From DATJPD01 sp036394195 (GTDB taxonomy: Bacteria > Pseudomonadota > Alphaproteobacteria > CACIAM-22H2): a stretch of DNA of 43,318 bases. The stretch is from the NCBI GenBank assembly GCA_036394195.1, contig DASWFO010000095.1:1-43318 (forward strand), written 5' to 3'. Made by a program: the position numbers and the translations under genes. Below the pieces are notes generated by a model. The model was not told the DNA's origin, made no database searches, and saw nothing but the letters and a program-made list of their open reading frames with translations. Below are positions 15,896-23,514 of the stretch, piece by piece (positions within the stretch are counted from its first letter, which is position 1; every line of letters starts with the position of its first letter).

Positions 15896-16316
15896 TTGCA
15901 AACCCTCCCATTGGGATTGCGTCAGCTACATGCCTTGAAAGAGCGAGTAGTCCTCTTTCGCCCGATGGTCCCGGCTAAACACACGGGCACTCGGCCGAGC
16001 TCTGCTCAGCGAGCTTGGAAGAGCGCAACCCATTGCGATCACGGCGGTTTGATTACGCTGCGCCTTTTCCCTGACGAAGTCGAGAGACATGGCGAGCGTC
16101 CATGCGAGGCCGCTGCGGCTGTGCTCTCGCTCATCCCTACGCCGGCGCCGGTCCCGAATGCTCTAATTTATGCACGAAGCGTTGAGAAAAACGCGAAGGA
16201 ACTGCGCCCATCGCTCGACGTCCGGACAGCCGCTGGTACCGGAAATGCGTGCGCAGTGTTGCCGGTCACGGCGCCCATCGCTCAACGCAGGCTTGATCGG
16301 CCGGCGGCAATCCGGC
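15896..16316. other. 421-base intergenic stretch upstream of the methanethiol oxidase gene
   Basis: I see no credible gene here. A 148-codon open frame on the plus strand has no recognisable protein features and runs into the antisense of the glycosylase gene. The part next to the oxidase gene contains its Shine-Dalgarno sequence and a hairpin (15937-15959). The rest may hold its promoter, but no convincing -35/-10 pair was found. Confidence 0.5.
15937..15959. repeat. 7-bp inverted repeat in the methanethiol oxidase leader
   Basis: GAAAGAG (15937-15943) and CTCTTTC (15953-15959) are separated by nine bases, 42-64 bases upstream of the oxidase start. It could be an operator or a leader hairpin. 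Confidence 0.4.
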
Positions 16317-17039
16317 TCATAGCCGGGCGCGAACCTTTCTGAACACGTCCTTGAACATCTTCGGCGTCAGCACGCCGGTGTTCGTGTTGTAGCGCGAGCA
16401 ATGATAGCTGTCGGCCAGGGCCAGGCCGCCCGGCAGCTCGTGGATGGCACCGTGCGTGAACGGATAATTCCGCTGCCGGAGGCCGAGAGTGGCGACCACC
16501 GCCTCATGCGCCACGCGACCCAGCGCCACGATGATTTTCAGGTTCTTCATGCCGCTGATTTCGGCGGCGAGGAAGCGCCGGCAGGTGGCAATCTCCGCCG
16601 GCAACGGCTTGTTCTGCGGCGGCAGGCAGCGCACCGCGTTGGTGACGCGCGCGTCGTTGAGTGTGAGCGTGTCCGGCAGCCATGCCTCAGTGTCGCGGCC
16701 GGCGACATAGGCGCCCGAAGCGAAGCCGAACTCGAGCAGCGTCGCATATAGGAGGTCGCCGGCATAATCGCCGGTGAACGGGCGCCCGGTGCGGTTGGCC
16801 CCCATCAGCCCGGGGCCAAGACCGACGATCAGCAGCCGCGCGTCCTGGCCGCCGAAGCTCGGCACCGGGGCGTTATGCCAATGCGGGTGCTTGGTGCGCA
16901 GCTCGCCCCGGAACTCGACAAGGCGCGGGCAGAGCGCGCAGTCGCCGGCCGGCGGCTCGACTGGGTCAAGTCGTCCTTCGAGATGCCGTCCGTCGCCGGA
17001 TTCCGGACGGCCCTCAGGACGAGGAATGACCTTAGGCAA
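16317..17039 (-). CDS. Uracil-DNA glycosylase, family 5 (UdgB-like) with Fe-S cluster
   Basis: Base-excision-repair enzyme that removes uracil and related bases from DNA. The catalytic region GLGPGLMGANRTGRPFTGD matches family 5 motif 1, and HCSRYNTNTG (from H213) matches the DNA-intercalation motif. Four cysteines (C34, C37, C138, C153) are placed to ligate a [4Fe-4S] cluster as in this family. The only in-frame start is a TTG at 17039, and no Shine-Dalgarno sequence is clear. The first about 23 residues are encoded by a palindromic intergenic repeat (16971-17022), so the N-terminus appears to have been remodelled by repeat insertion. The C-terminal enzyme is full length (240 residues in total). 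Confidence 0.85.
   Translation of the reverse strand: MPKVIPRPEGRPESGDGRHLEGRLDPVEPPAGDCALCPRLVEFRGELRTKHPHWHNAPVPSFGGQDARLLIVGLGPGLMGANRTGRPFTGDYAGDLLYATLLEFGFASGAYVAGRDTEAWLPDTLTLNDARVTNAVRCLPPQNKPLPAEIATCRRFLAAEISGMKNLKIIVALGRVAHEAVVATLGLRQRNYPFTHGAIHELPGGLALADSYHCSRYNTNTGVLTPKMFKDVFRKVRARL
16971..17022. repeat. Palindromic repeat element, copy 1, inside the glycosylase 5' end
   Basis: An outer inverted repeat TCGTCCT (16971-16977) / AGGACGA (17016-17022) encloses an inner one, CCGTCCG (16986-16992) / CGGACGG (17004-17010). The TCGTCCTTCGAGA ... CCTCAGGACGAGG layout resembles a dispersed intergenic palindromic element common in alphaproteobacterial genomes. It overlaps the N-terminal codons of the uracil-DNA glycosylase. 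Confidence 0.6.
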
Positions 17040-17043
17040 AACA

Positions 17044-17086
17044 CTTCATCCCGGGAGCGAGCGGCAGCGAGCGTCTCGAAGGGTGG
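17044..17086. repeat. Palindromic repeat element, degenerate copy 2
   Basis: Read on the minus strand, CACCCTTCGAGACGCTCGCTG leads through CGCTCGCTCC to GGGATGAAG. This matches the same element family as the adjacent copy 1 but with imperfect outer arms (CATCCC against GGGTGG). It fills the space between the glycosylase start and the NYN-protein stop. Confidence 0.45.
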
Positions 17087-17089
17087 CGC

Positions 17090-17701
17090 TCAGCGCGCGG
17101 CGGGCTCCGGTTCGTGATGAAATTGCCGGTCGCCATGGAGCGGCATCTCGCGCGGATCGCGCCGCTCGGCGACGGCCCGCTGGATCTGCGGCATGAGGTC
17201 CTGCAGGTCGACGAAGGCGTCGGCCTGCCGGCGGAGCTCGTCCGAGACCATCGGCGGCTGCGAGCGGATGGTCGAGACGACGGTCACCCGCACGCCGCGG
17301 CGCTGCACGGCCTCGACGAGGCGGCGGAAGTCGCCGTCGCCGGAGAACAGCACGATGTGGTCGAGACGGTCCGCCATCTCCATCATGTCGATGGCGAGCT
17401 CGATATCCATGCTGCCCTTCACCTTGCGCCGGCCCGACGCCGCGTCGGTGAACTCCTTTACCGGCTTGGTGACCATGGTGTAGCCGTTATAGTCCAGCCA
17501 ATCGATCAGCGGCCGGATGGGCGAATACTCCTGCTCCTCGACCAGGGCCGTGTAATAGAACGCGCGGATGAGCCGCCCCTTGCTTTGGAACAGCGTCAGG
17601 AGCCGCTTATAGTCGATGTCGAAGCCGAGCGAGCGGGCGGCGGAATAAAGATTGGCGCCATCTATGAACAGAGCCAAACGCTCTTGAGGATAAAACATCA
17701 T
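17090..17701 (-). CDS. NYN-domain (LabA/DUF88-type PIN-like) protein
   Basis: A 203-residue protein of the NYN/LabA family, related to PIN nucleases. The metal-binding acidic residues are in place: D14 in LFIDGANLY, D99 in KGSMDIELAIDMM, and D122 and D124 in LFSGDGDF. The family is thought to act on RNA; the target is unknown. GGAG lies upstream of a double ATG, and 17701 is the first. The C-terminal 30 residues are polar and probably disordered, and end beside the palindromic repeat. The gene is divergent from folK with about 110 bases between them. Confidence 0.88.
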   Translation of the reverse strand: MMFYPQERLALFIDGANLYSAARSLGFDIDYKRLLTLFQSKGRLIRAFYYTALVEEQEYSPIRPLIDWLDYNGYTMVTKPVKEFTDAASGRRKVKGSMDIELAIDMMEMADRLDHIVLFSGDGDFRRLVEAVQRRGVRVTVVSTIRSQPPMVSDELRRQADAFVDLQDLMPQIQRAVAERRDPREMPLHGDRQFHHEPEPAAR

Positions 17702-17811
17702 CTGACAATCTCCGGACTAACTATGACTCATAAACGAATGGAAAATTTCTAACGCGCCGCTTCCTCGCACACAAGTCCCAGTGAGCGAAATTACGCTGCA
17801 GAATCCGTGTC

Positions 17812-18366
17812 ATGATTGTGATCGCCATCGGTGCCAATCTTCCGGGCCCCGCCGGAACGCCGTTGCAAAACTGTGAAGCGGCCCTGGCCGCTTTGTCGTC
17901 GCGCGGCGTGCGGGTCCGACAGCGCTCGCGCTGGTATCGCTCGCCGCCGTGGCCGGCGGCGGCGCAGTCATCGTCCGGTCACGAGGCCCAGCCTTGGTAT
18001 GTGAACGGCGCCGCGATCATCGAGACGATGCTCGACCCGGCGGGCCTCCTGGCGCTGCTCCACGATGTCGAGGCGCGGTTTGGTCGGATCCGCGATCCGG
18101 CGACGCGCAATGCGCCGCGGACCCTCGATCTCGACCTGATTGACTATAACGGCGTCATTCGGGCGGCCGCCCCCGTCCTGCCTCACCCGCGCGCGGCGGA
18201 GCGCGCCTTCGTGCTGCGGCCGTTGGCGGAAATTGCGCCGAATTGGCGGCATCCCGAATCCGGCCGCAGTGTTAAGGACTTGCTGGACGCATTGCCCGCG
18301 GATTCCATCGCCGAGCCGCTGCAGACGGGCCCGGAATCGTCTCCGGATCAGGCAAAAACCCACTGA
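17812..18366 (+). CDS. folK: 2-Amino-4-hydroxy-6-hydroxymethyldihydropteridine diphosphokinase
   Basis: HPPK transfers diphosphate from ATP to the pterin alcohol in folate synthesis. The 184-residue protein begins IAIGANLPGP (family start). It carries ARFGRIRDPATRNAPRTLD, then DLDLIDYNG (metal-binding Asp pair), and PHPRAAERAFVLRPLAEIAP, the family's C-terminal motif. The C-terminal 20 residues are a polar extension. The folP and folB partner genes are not adjacent. rpoZ follows after 72 bases with its own promoter. Confidence 0.94.
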   Translation: MIVIAIGANLPGPAGTPLQNCEAALAALSSRGVRVRQRSRWYRSPPWPAAAQSSSGHEAQPWYVNGAAIIETMLDPAGLLALLHDVEARFGRIRDPATRNAPRTLDLDLIDYNGVIRAAAPVLPHPRAAERAFVLRPLAEIAPNWRHPESGRSVKDLLDALPADSIAEPLQTGPESSPDQAKTH

Positions 18367-18371
18367 AATCC

Positions 18372-18400
18372 TTGCGTTATCGGGCTATCGTAATTATATT
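18372..18400 (+). promoter_or_regulatory. Sigma-70-type promoter of rpoZ-rsh
   Basis: TTGCGT (18372-18377) and TATATT (18395-18400) with a 17-base spacer sit in AT-rich sequence between folK and rpoZ. This is the best -35/-10 pair in the window. The rpoZ start is 38 bases further on, after a GGAG motif. Confidence 0.6.
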
Positions 18401-18438
18401 CTGCAAAGGCAAAAACGCTTCCGGAGAGTAGACCGTCC

Positions 18439-18861
18439 ATGGCTCGCGTAACCGTCGAAGATTGCGTCGTTAAGATCCCCAACCGGTTCAATCTGGTCCT
18501 GCTGGCGGGCCAGCGCGCCCGCGAGATTGCGTCGGGTGGCGAACTCACCGTCGAGCGTGACAACGACAAGAACCCGGTGGTCGCGCTGCGCGAGATCGCA
18601 GAAGGCTCGATCGACCTCGACAACGTCCGCCAAGCCCTGATCTCGAGCCTGCAGAAGCACGTCGAAACGGAAGAGCCGGAAGACGACGCGATGGAGCTGC
18701 TGGCCGCCGATACCAACGTCGCCGGCGTTCCCTACGAGGCGATGACCGAGGGCGCCGAGGCCGAAGACGGCGAGGCGGAACTTGCCGAGGGCGAAGGCGA
18801 AGAGGCGGCACCCGAGGGCGGCGCGCCCGGGGAGGAACCCCCGGTGAGCGACAACGCGTAA
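18439..18861 (+). CDS. rpoZ: RNA polymerase omega subunit
   Basis: Small subunit that stabilises beta' and, in many bacteria, forms a ppGpp site. The 140-residue product opens with ARVTVEDCVVKIPNRFNLV and contains the AGQRAREIASG helix and the NPVVALREIAEG motif. The last about 55 residues form a strongly acidic Glu/Ala/Gly-rich tail, longer than in E. coli (91 residues in total) but known in alphaproteobacteria. The next gene is the ppGpp synthetase/hydrolase, the usual rpoZ-spoT arrangement. Confidence 0.96.
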   Translation: MARVTVEDCVVKIPNRFNLVLLAGQRAREIASGGELTVERDNDKNPVVALREIAEGSIDLDNVRQALISSLQKHVETEEPEDDAMELLAADTNVAGVPYEAMTEGAEAEDGEAELAEGEGEEAAPEGGAPGEEPPVSDNA

Positions 18862-18892
18862 GGGCAGCGCCCATCGCCTGAACACTCCGCCG

Positions 18893-18908
18893 CCGGCAGC
18901 GCTGCCGG
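18893..18908. repeat. 16-bp perfect palindrome between rpoZ and rsh
   Basis: CCGGCAGCGCTGCCGG is fully self-complementary and lies 29 bases before the rsh start. There is no T-run after it, so it is not an ordinary terminator. It may form an mRNA hairpin between the two coding regions or a protein-binding site. Confidence 0.5.
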
Positions 18909-18936
18909 ACGGACGATGTGAAGTGAGCGGAGCGCC

Positions 18937-21084
18937 ATGATCCGTCAGTTCGAACTGGTCGAGCGGGTCAAGGCCTACGATCCCGGGGCCGACGAAGACG
19001 CGATCAACCGCGCCTACGTGTTCTCGATGAAGGTTCACGGGGCGCAGAAGCGCGCCTCGGGCGATCCTTATTTCTCCCACCCGCTCGAAGTCGCGGGCAT
19101 CCTCACCCATTACAAGCTCGATAGCTCGTCGATCGTGACGGCCCTGCTGCACGATGCGGTCGAGGACACTCTGACCACGCTGGACGAGATCCAGCGCCTG
19201 TTCGGCCCGGAGATCGCACGCCTGGTCGACGGTGTCACCAAGCTGTCGCGGATCGAGCTGCAGTCCGACCACACCAAGCAGGCGGAGAATTTTCGCAAGC
19301 TCTTGATCGCGATGTCGGAAGACATCCGGGTGCTGCTGGTCAAGCTCGCCGACCGGCTGCACAATATGCGGACGCTCCACCACATTCCGGACCCCGAGAA
19401 GCGCGCCCGCATCGCCCGCGAGACGATGGAGATCTACGCGCCGCTCGCCGAGCGCATCGGCATGCGCGCGATCCAGGACGAGCTCGAAGACTTGGCATTT
19501 TCCCAGCTCAATCCCGACGGCCGCGCCTCGATCCTGGCGCGCCTGGCTTTCCTGCGCGAGCGCGGCGGCGACCTGATCTCGCGCATCACCGATCAACTGA
19601 AGCGCTCTCTCTCCGAAGAGGGGCTGGAGGCCTGGGTATCGGGCCGCGAGAAGAACGCGTATTCGATCTGGCGCAAGATGCAGCGCAAGAACGTCGGCTT
19701 CGAGCAGCTGTCCGACATCATGGCGTTCCGCGTCGTTGTCGCCGACGTCGACGACTGCTATCGCGCGCTCGGCATCATGCATTCGCGCTATCCGGTGGTT
19801 CCGGGCCGGTTCAAGGACTACATCTCGATCCCCAAGCCGAACGACTACCGCTCCCTCCACACCGGCGTGTTCGGCCCGGAGCGGCAGCGCATCGAAGTGC
19901 AGATCCGCACCCGCGAGATGCACGACATCGCCGAATTCGGCGTCGCCGCGCACTGGACGTACAAGGTGGGCGGAGGCGGCCAGCCGCGCGACGGCCGGCA
20001 ATACCGCTGGATGCGCGAGCTGTTGGACATCCTGGAGCACGCCTCCGGTCCCGAGGAATTCCTAGAGCACACCAAGCTCGAGATGTTCCAGGACCAGGTG
20101 TTCTGCTTCACACCGAAGGGCGACCTGATCGGGCTGCCGCGCGGCTCGACGACCGTGGACTTCGCCTACGCCGTGCACTCCGAGGTCGGCGACCATTGCG
20201 TCGGCGCCAAGATCAACGGCCGCATGCTGCCGTTGCGCACCGTGCTGAACAACGGCGACCAGGTGGAGATCGTGACGTCGAAGGCGCAGACGCCGTCGCC
20301 GACCTGGGAGCGGTTCGTCGTCACCGGCAAGGCTCGCACCCGCATCCGCCGCTTCATCCGTACCCAGCAGCGGACGCAGTTCATCAATCTCGGCCGCTCC
20401 ATGCTGCAGAAGGCGTTTCGCGCCGAAGGCCACGACTTCACCGAAAAGGCGATCGACGGCGTCCTCAAGATCTTCAAGTGCCAGAGCAGCGATGACCTCT
20501 ACGCGATGGTCGGCGAGGGCCTGCAAAGCGATCGCGAGGTTGTGGCCGCGGTCTTCCCGGGGGCGCGCGGTACGGCCAAGGCGGGCAACGTCGTCCCGCT
20601 ACGCGCCCGCGTCAAGAAGAAGGACAAGGGCGGCTCGATCCCGATCAAAGGCCTCATTCCGGGCATGGCGGTGCATTACGCCGGCTGCTGCCACCCGCTG
20701 CCCGGCGACCGCATCGTCGGCATCGTGACCACCGGCAAGGGTGTGACCATTCACACGATCGACTGCGACACGCTGGAGAGTTTCGCCGATACGCCGGAGC
20801 GCTGGCTTGACGTCTCATGGGAGGAAGCACAGGACGACACCGAGACCCGGGTCGGCCGGATTGCGCTGGTGGTCCTGAACGAGCAGGGCAGCCTCGGCGC
20901 CCTGTCGACGGTGATCGCGAAGAACCTCGGCAACATCACCAACCTCAAGATCACCAACCGGACTCAGCAGTTCTGGGAGATGCTGATCGACATCGAGGTG
21001 CGCGACGTCAAGCACCTGTCGAACATTATCGCCGCCCTCCGCGCCACCCCGGCCATCAACTCCGTCGATCGGGCGCGCGGATGA
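18937..21084 (+). CDS. relA: Bifunctional (p)ppGpp synthetase/hydrolase (RSH)
   Basis: Stringent-response enzyme making and degrading (p)ppGpp; 715 residues. The hydrolase HD domain is intact: H48 in FSHPL, H72-D73 in LLHDAVEDT, and KLADRLHNMRT. The synthetase domain has RFKDYISIPKPNDYRSLHT and EVQIRTREMHD. A TGS domain (CFTPKGDLIGLPRGSTTVDFAY), a zinc-finger-like helical stretch (HYAGCCHPLPGD) and a C-terminal ACT domain follow. With both catalytic sites present this is the single bifunctional Rel/SpoT enzyme typical of alphaproteobacteria. GGAG precedes the ATG. The stop overlaps the pdxJ start (ATGA). Confidence 0.95.
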   Translation: MIRQFELVERVKAYDPGADEDAINRAYVFSMKVHGAQKRASGDPYFSHPLEVAGILTHYKLDSSSIVTALLHDAVEDTLTTLDEIQRLFGPEIARLVDGVTKLSRIELQSDHTKQAENFRKLLIAMSEDIRVLLVKLADRLHNMRTLHHIPDPEKRARIARETMEIYAPLAERIGMRAIQDELEDLAFSQLNPDGRASILARLAFLRERGGDLISRITDQLKRSLSEEGLEAWVSGREKNAYSIWRKMQRKNVGFEQLSDIMAFRVVVADVDDCYRALGIMHSRYPVVPGRFKDYISIPKPNDYRSLHTGVFGPERQRIEVQIRTREMHDIAEFGVAAHWTYKVGGGGQPRDGRQYRWMRELLDILEHASGPEEFLEHTKLEMFQDQVFCFTPKGDLIGLPRGSTTVDFAYAVHSEVGDHCVGAKINGRMLPLRTVLNNGDQVEIVTSKAQTPSPTWERFVVTGKARTRIRRFIRTQQRTQFINLGRSMLQKAFRAEGHDFTEKAIDGVLKIFKCQSSDDLYAMVGEGLQSDREVVAAVFPGARGTAKAGNVVPLRARVKKKDKGGSIPIKGLIPGMAVHYAGCCHPLPGDRIVGIVTTGKGVTIHTIDCDTLESFADTPERWLDVSWEEAQDDTETRVGRIALVVLNEQGSLGALSTVIAKNLGNITNLKITNRTQQFWEMLIDIEVRDVKHLSNIIAALRATPAINSVDRARG

Positions 21085-21860
21085 GCCGGCGCGCGCGTCA
21101 TCTTCGCCTGGGGGTGAACATCGATCACGTCGCGACGATCCGCAACGCCCGCGGCGGCCGCCACCCCGATCCGGTGCGCGCGGCGCGGCTGGCGGCGCAG
21201 GCCGGCGCCGACGGCATCACCGCACATCTGCGCGAGGATCGGCGCCACATCTCGGATGAGGACATCAAGAGGCTGGCGAGCGAGATCGACCGCCCGCTCA
21301 ATCTCGAGATGGCGGCCACCGACGAGATGCTGGCGGTGGCGCTGCGGCACAAGCCGCACGCCGCCTGCATCGTGCCCGAGAAGCGCGAAGAGCGGACGAC
21401 CGAAGGCGGCCTCGACGTCCGCCGCGGACGCGATCATCTGCGACCCTATGTCGAAGCGCTGGCCGCTTCGGGCATTCGCGTGTCGCTGTTCATCGAACCC
21501 GAGCCGGCCGTCCTGGACGTCGCCAAGGCGCTCGGAGCGCCGGTGGTCGAGCTCCACACCGGCGCCTATTGCGACGCGTTCAACGAAGATCCGAACGGCG
21601 CCCGGGTATCGCGCGAATTGGAGCGGATCGTTGCCGCGGCCGCGCATGCGGAGGCGATCGGCCTCGAATGTCACGCCGGGCACGGCTTGAGCTTCGACAC
21701 GGTCGGACCGGTGGCGGCCATACCGACCATCGTCGAGCTCAATATCGGGCATTTCCTGATCGGCGAAGGGATCTTCAGCGGCTTGGACAGCGCCATCAGG
21801 CGCATGCGCGCTCTGATGGACAAATCGCGCGCGGCGTCATCCGGCGAAGCCTCGGCATGA
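21081..21860 (+). CDS. pdxJ: Pyridoxine 5'-phosphate synthase
   Basis: Last step of deoxyxylulose-phosphate-dependent vitamin B6 synthesis: condenses 1-deoxyxylulose 5-phosphate with 1-amino-acetone 3-phosphate. The 259-residue TIM barrel shows GVNIDHVATIRNARGG, the HLREDRRHI loop, CIVPEKREERTTEGGLD, ELHTGAYCDAF, CHAGHGL and the C-terminal phosphate site NIGHFLIGEGIF. ATG 21081 overlaps the rsh stop codon, and the pdxJ stop overlaps the acpS ATG, so rsh-pdxJ-acpS are translationally coupled. Confidence 0.96.
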   Translation: MSRRARHLRLGVNIDHVATIRNARGGRHPDPVRAARLAAQAGADGITAHLREDRRHISDEDIKRLASEIDRPLNLEMAATDEMLAVALRHKPHAACIVPEKREERTTEGGLDVRRGRDHLRPYVEALAASGIRVSLFIEPEPAVLDVAKALGAPVVELHTGAYCDAFNEDPNGARVSRELERIVAAAAHAEAIGLECHAGHGLSFDTVGPVAAIPTIVELNIGHFLIGEGIFSGLDSAIRRMRALMDKSRAASSGEASA

Positions 21861-22273
21861 TCATCGGCGTCGGCAGCGATCTCGTCGACATCCGCCGCAT
21901 CGACGCGACCTTGGCGCGATTTGGCGAGCGGTTTATCGAGCGCGTCTTCACCCCGCTCGAGCGCCAGAAATCGGAGAGCCGGGCCAACCGGGCCGAAAGC
22001 TACGCGCGACGCTTCGCTGCCAAGGAGGCGTGCGCCAAGGCGCTGGGCACCGGCTTTCGTGGCGGGGTGTTTTGGCGCGACATGGGAGTCGTGAACTTGC
22101 CGGGCGGCCGCCCTACGCTGCAGCTCAGCGGCGGCGCGCTCGCGCGGTTGAAATCGTTGCTGCCGCCGGGAACCGAAGCGCGAATCGATTTGTCGCTCAC
22201 CGACGAACCGCCGATTGCCCAGGCGATCGTCATTATTTCTGCAATTGCAGTCAACGTTAACACTTCACATTAA
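21857..22273 (+). CDS. acpS: Holo-[acyl-carrier-protein] synthase
   Basis: Transfers 4'-phosphopantetheine from CoA to acyl carrier protein. The 138-residue product has the two family motifs: GVGSDLVDIRRID at the start (metal-binding Asp) and RRFAAKEACAKALG in the middle (catalytic Glu/Lys). ATG 21857 overlaps the pdxJ stop. In many alphaproteobacteria lepB follows directly; here an unknown gene pair intervenes. An inverted repeat overlaps its last codons (22253-22277). Confidence 0.95.
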   Translation: MIIGVGSDLVDIRRIDATLARFGERFIERVFTPLERQKSESRANRAESYARRFAAKEACAKALGTGFRGGVFWRDMGVVNLPGGRPTLQLSGGALARLKSLLPPGTEARIDLSLTDEPPIAQAIVIISAIAVNVNTSH

Positions 22274-22277
22274 CGTT
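22253..22277. repeat. 8-bp inverted repeat AACGTTAA-N9-TTAACGTT over the acpS stop
   Basis: Perfect 8-bp arms at 22253-22260 and 22270-22277 enclose nine bases and include the acpS stop codon. It holds two TTAA tetramers spaced by nine bases, two more than the CtrA consensus. No T-run follows. It lies about 100 bases before the unknown gene pair and might be a regulator site for it. Confidence 0.5.
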
Positions 22278-22374
22278 TCTACGCAGGATGGGTCGTGTGG
22301 GCGATTCATCTTGGCAAAGTCGCGCAAATCGATAGAGTGCGCCCCATGCCGAGAGCGGGGATCCCGGCCTTCCC

Positions 22375-23514
22375 ATGACCGTCGCATCGTCAGCCCAGAA
22401 AACCGATAATTTCTGGCCAAGCACGTTCGAAGAGCGTGGCGCCGTCGTATCCTTCACGACGCCGGTGCTCGCGTTCTCGCGGTTGCGCCAGCAGGAGGAG
22501 CACGGACTCGAGCTGCTCGTCCCCGGTCTCGCCGGCGGGCGCGACACCTATGTAATTCCATGGCGCAGCCTGCCGTCGGTGTTCGTGATGACGGTGCACG
22601 ACCGGATGCTGCGCGAAGAGATCGAGGTGCTGCCTGATTCGGCGCCGACGACCATTCGCGGGGCCACGCTCAAGGTCGAAAGCACGGGCCTCGCCGGATC
22701 GGCGAATGCGAAGGCGGCGCGCCAGGCCGCCAGCGACGACGAGAGCGAGCGGCTGCTCACCAATTTCTTCCTCGTCTCCGAATCGGTGCGCCAGCTCAGC
22801 GGCGGCAAGCTGCAGCTCGGACCGGCGGACCTGACGAACGACGCCGGCCGCACGCGCACCAAGCTGATCCTGTCCCGGATCGCCGCGCTGTTTCAGCTCA
22901 CGGCCGACGATTTCTACAGCCGGCTCGAGAATTGGGCCCTGACCGTCGGACCGATCGGCGTTCCCGGCCTGAATTACACCTGTCGGCTGCGCCAGCTCAT
23001 CGCCGACGTCAGCGATTTCGCTGCGGACCTCGAAGCGTGGAGCGAGCGGGATTTCACAGACGCCGCGGACAGCGCCCGGATCTGCGCCCGGATCGCCGAG
23101 GAGACGTCCGGCACCGCGCGCAGCCTCGCCGGCAGCATCGATCGTTATGCGGCCAATGTCCGCGAGACGCTGACCACCTGGACCGCCAGCTCCGAGCGCA
23201 TCCGCGGCTTGATGCACAAGCTTGCGTGGACGCTTGACGGCTGGGGGCCGGTGGTGACGATGTGGCGCGATGTCGACCAGGGCGACCGCGAGATGGCGCA
23301 GGACACGATCGGCGAAATGCTGCGCCTGATGCCGGTCATGCCGCGCCGCGAGGTCGGCAGCCGGGCCCGCAAGACCTGGGGCGATCTCAGTCAGGCCCTG
23401 TACCGGACGCGCGTGCGCGCGCACGAGGATTGGCTGTCCGGCACGGTCGATATCGAGCTTGTCCTCCGACTTGAAAAGTTCAAGGCTGCCGCTCATGAGC
23501 GATCGGGACGATGA
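22375..23514 (+). CDS. Unknown protein A of an acpS-lepB interval cassette
   Basis: A 379-residue soluble protein I do not recognise. Residues about 20-80 look beta-rich (alternating hydrophobics in RGAVVSFTTPVLAFSRL and TYVIPWRSLPSVFVMTV). From about residue 120 it is helical, with long amphipathic stretches rich in Arg, Ala and Glu and several tryptophans (WTASSERIRGLM, WTLDGWGPVVTMW). There is no signal peptide, membrane segment or known catalytic motif. A possible promoter (TTGGCA at 22311, TAGAGT at 22333) lies upstream. Its end overlaps the next gene by 20 bases, so the two are co-translated and probably act together. Base composition resembles the core genes. Confidence 0.8.
   Translation: MTVASSAQKTDNFWPSTFEERGAVVSFTTPVLAFSRLRQQEEHGLELLVPGLAGGRDTYVIPWRSLPSVFVMTVHDRMLREEIEVLPDSAPTTIRGATLKVESTGLAGSANAKAARQAASDDESERLLTNFFLVSESVRQLSGGKLQLGPADLTNDAGRTRTKLILSRIAALFQLTADDFYSRLENWALTVGPIGVPGLNYTCRLRQLIADVSDFAADLEAWSERDFTDAADSARICARIAEETSGTARSLAGSIDRYAANVRETLTTWTASSERIRGLMHKLAWTLDGWGPVVTMWRDVDQGDREMAQDTIGEMLRLMPVMPRREVGSRARKTWGDLSQALYRTRVRAHEDWLSGTVDIELVLRLEKFKAAAHERSGR

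Noticed and set aside
15896..16342. 148-codon open frame on the plus strand in the gap before the glycosylase
   Set aside because: No recognisable motif, poor residue composition for a folded protein, no good ribosome-binding site, and its end is antisense to the glycosylase gene.
22253..22277. Considered as a third CtrA site
   Set aside because: TTAA spacing is nine bases rather than seven, so it was kept only as an inverted repeat.
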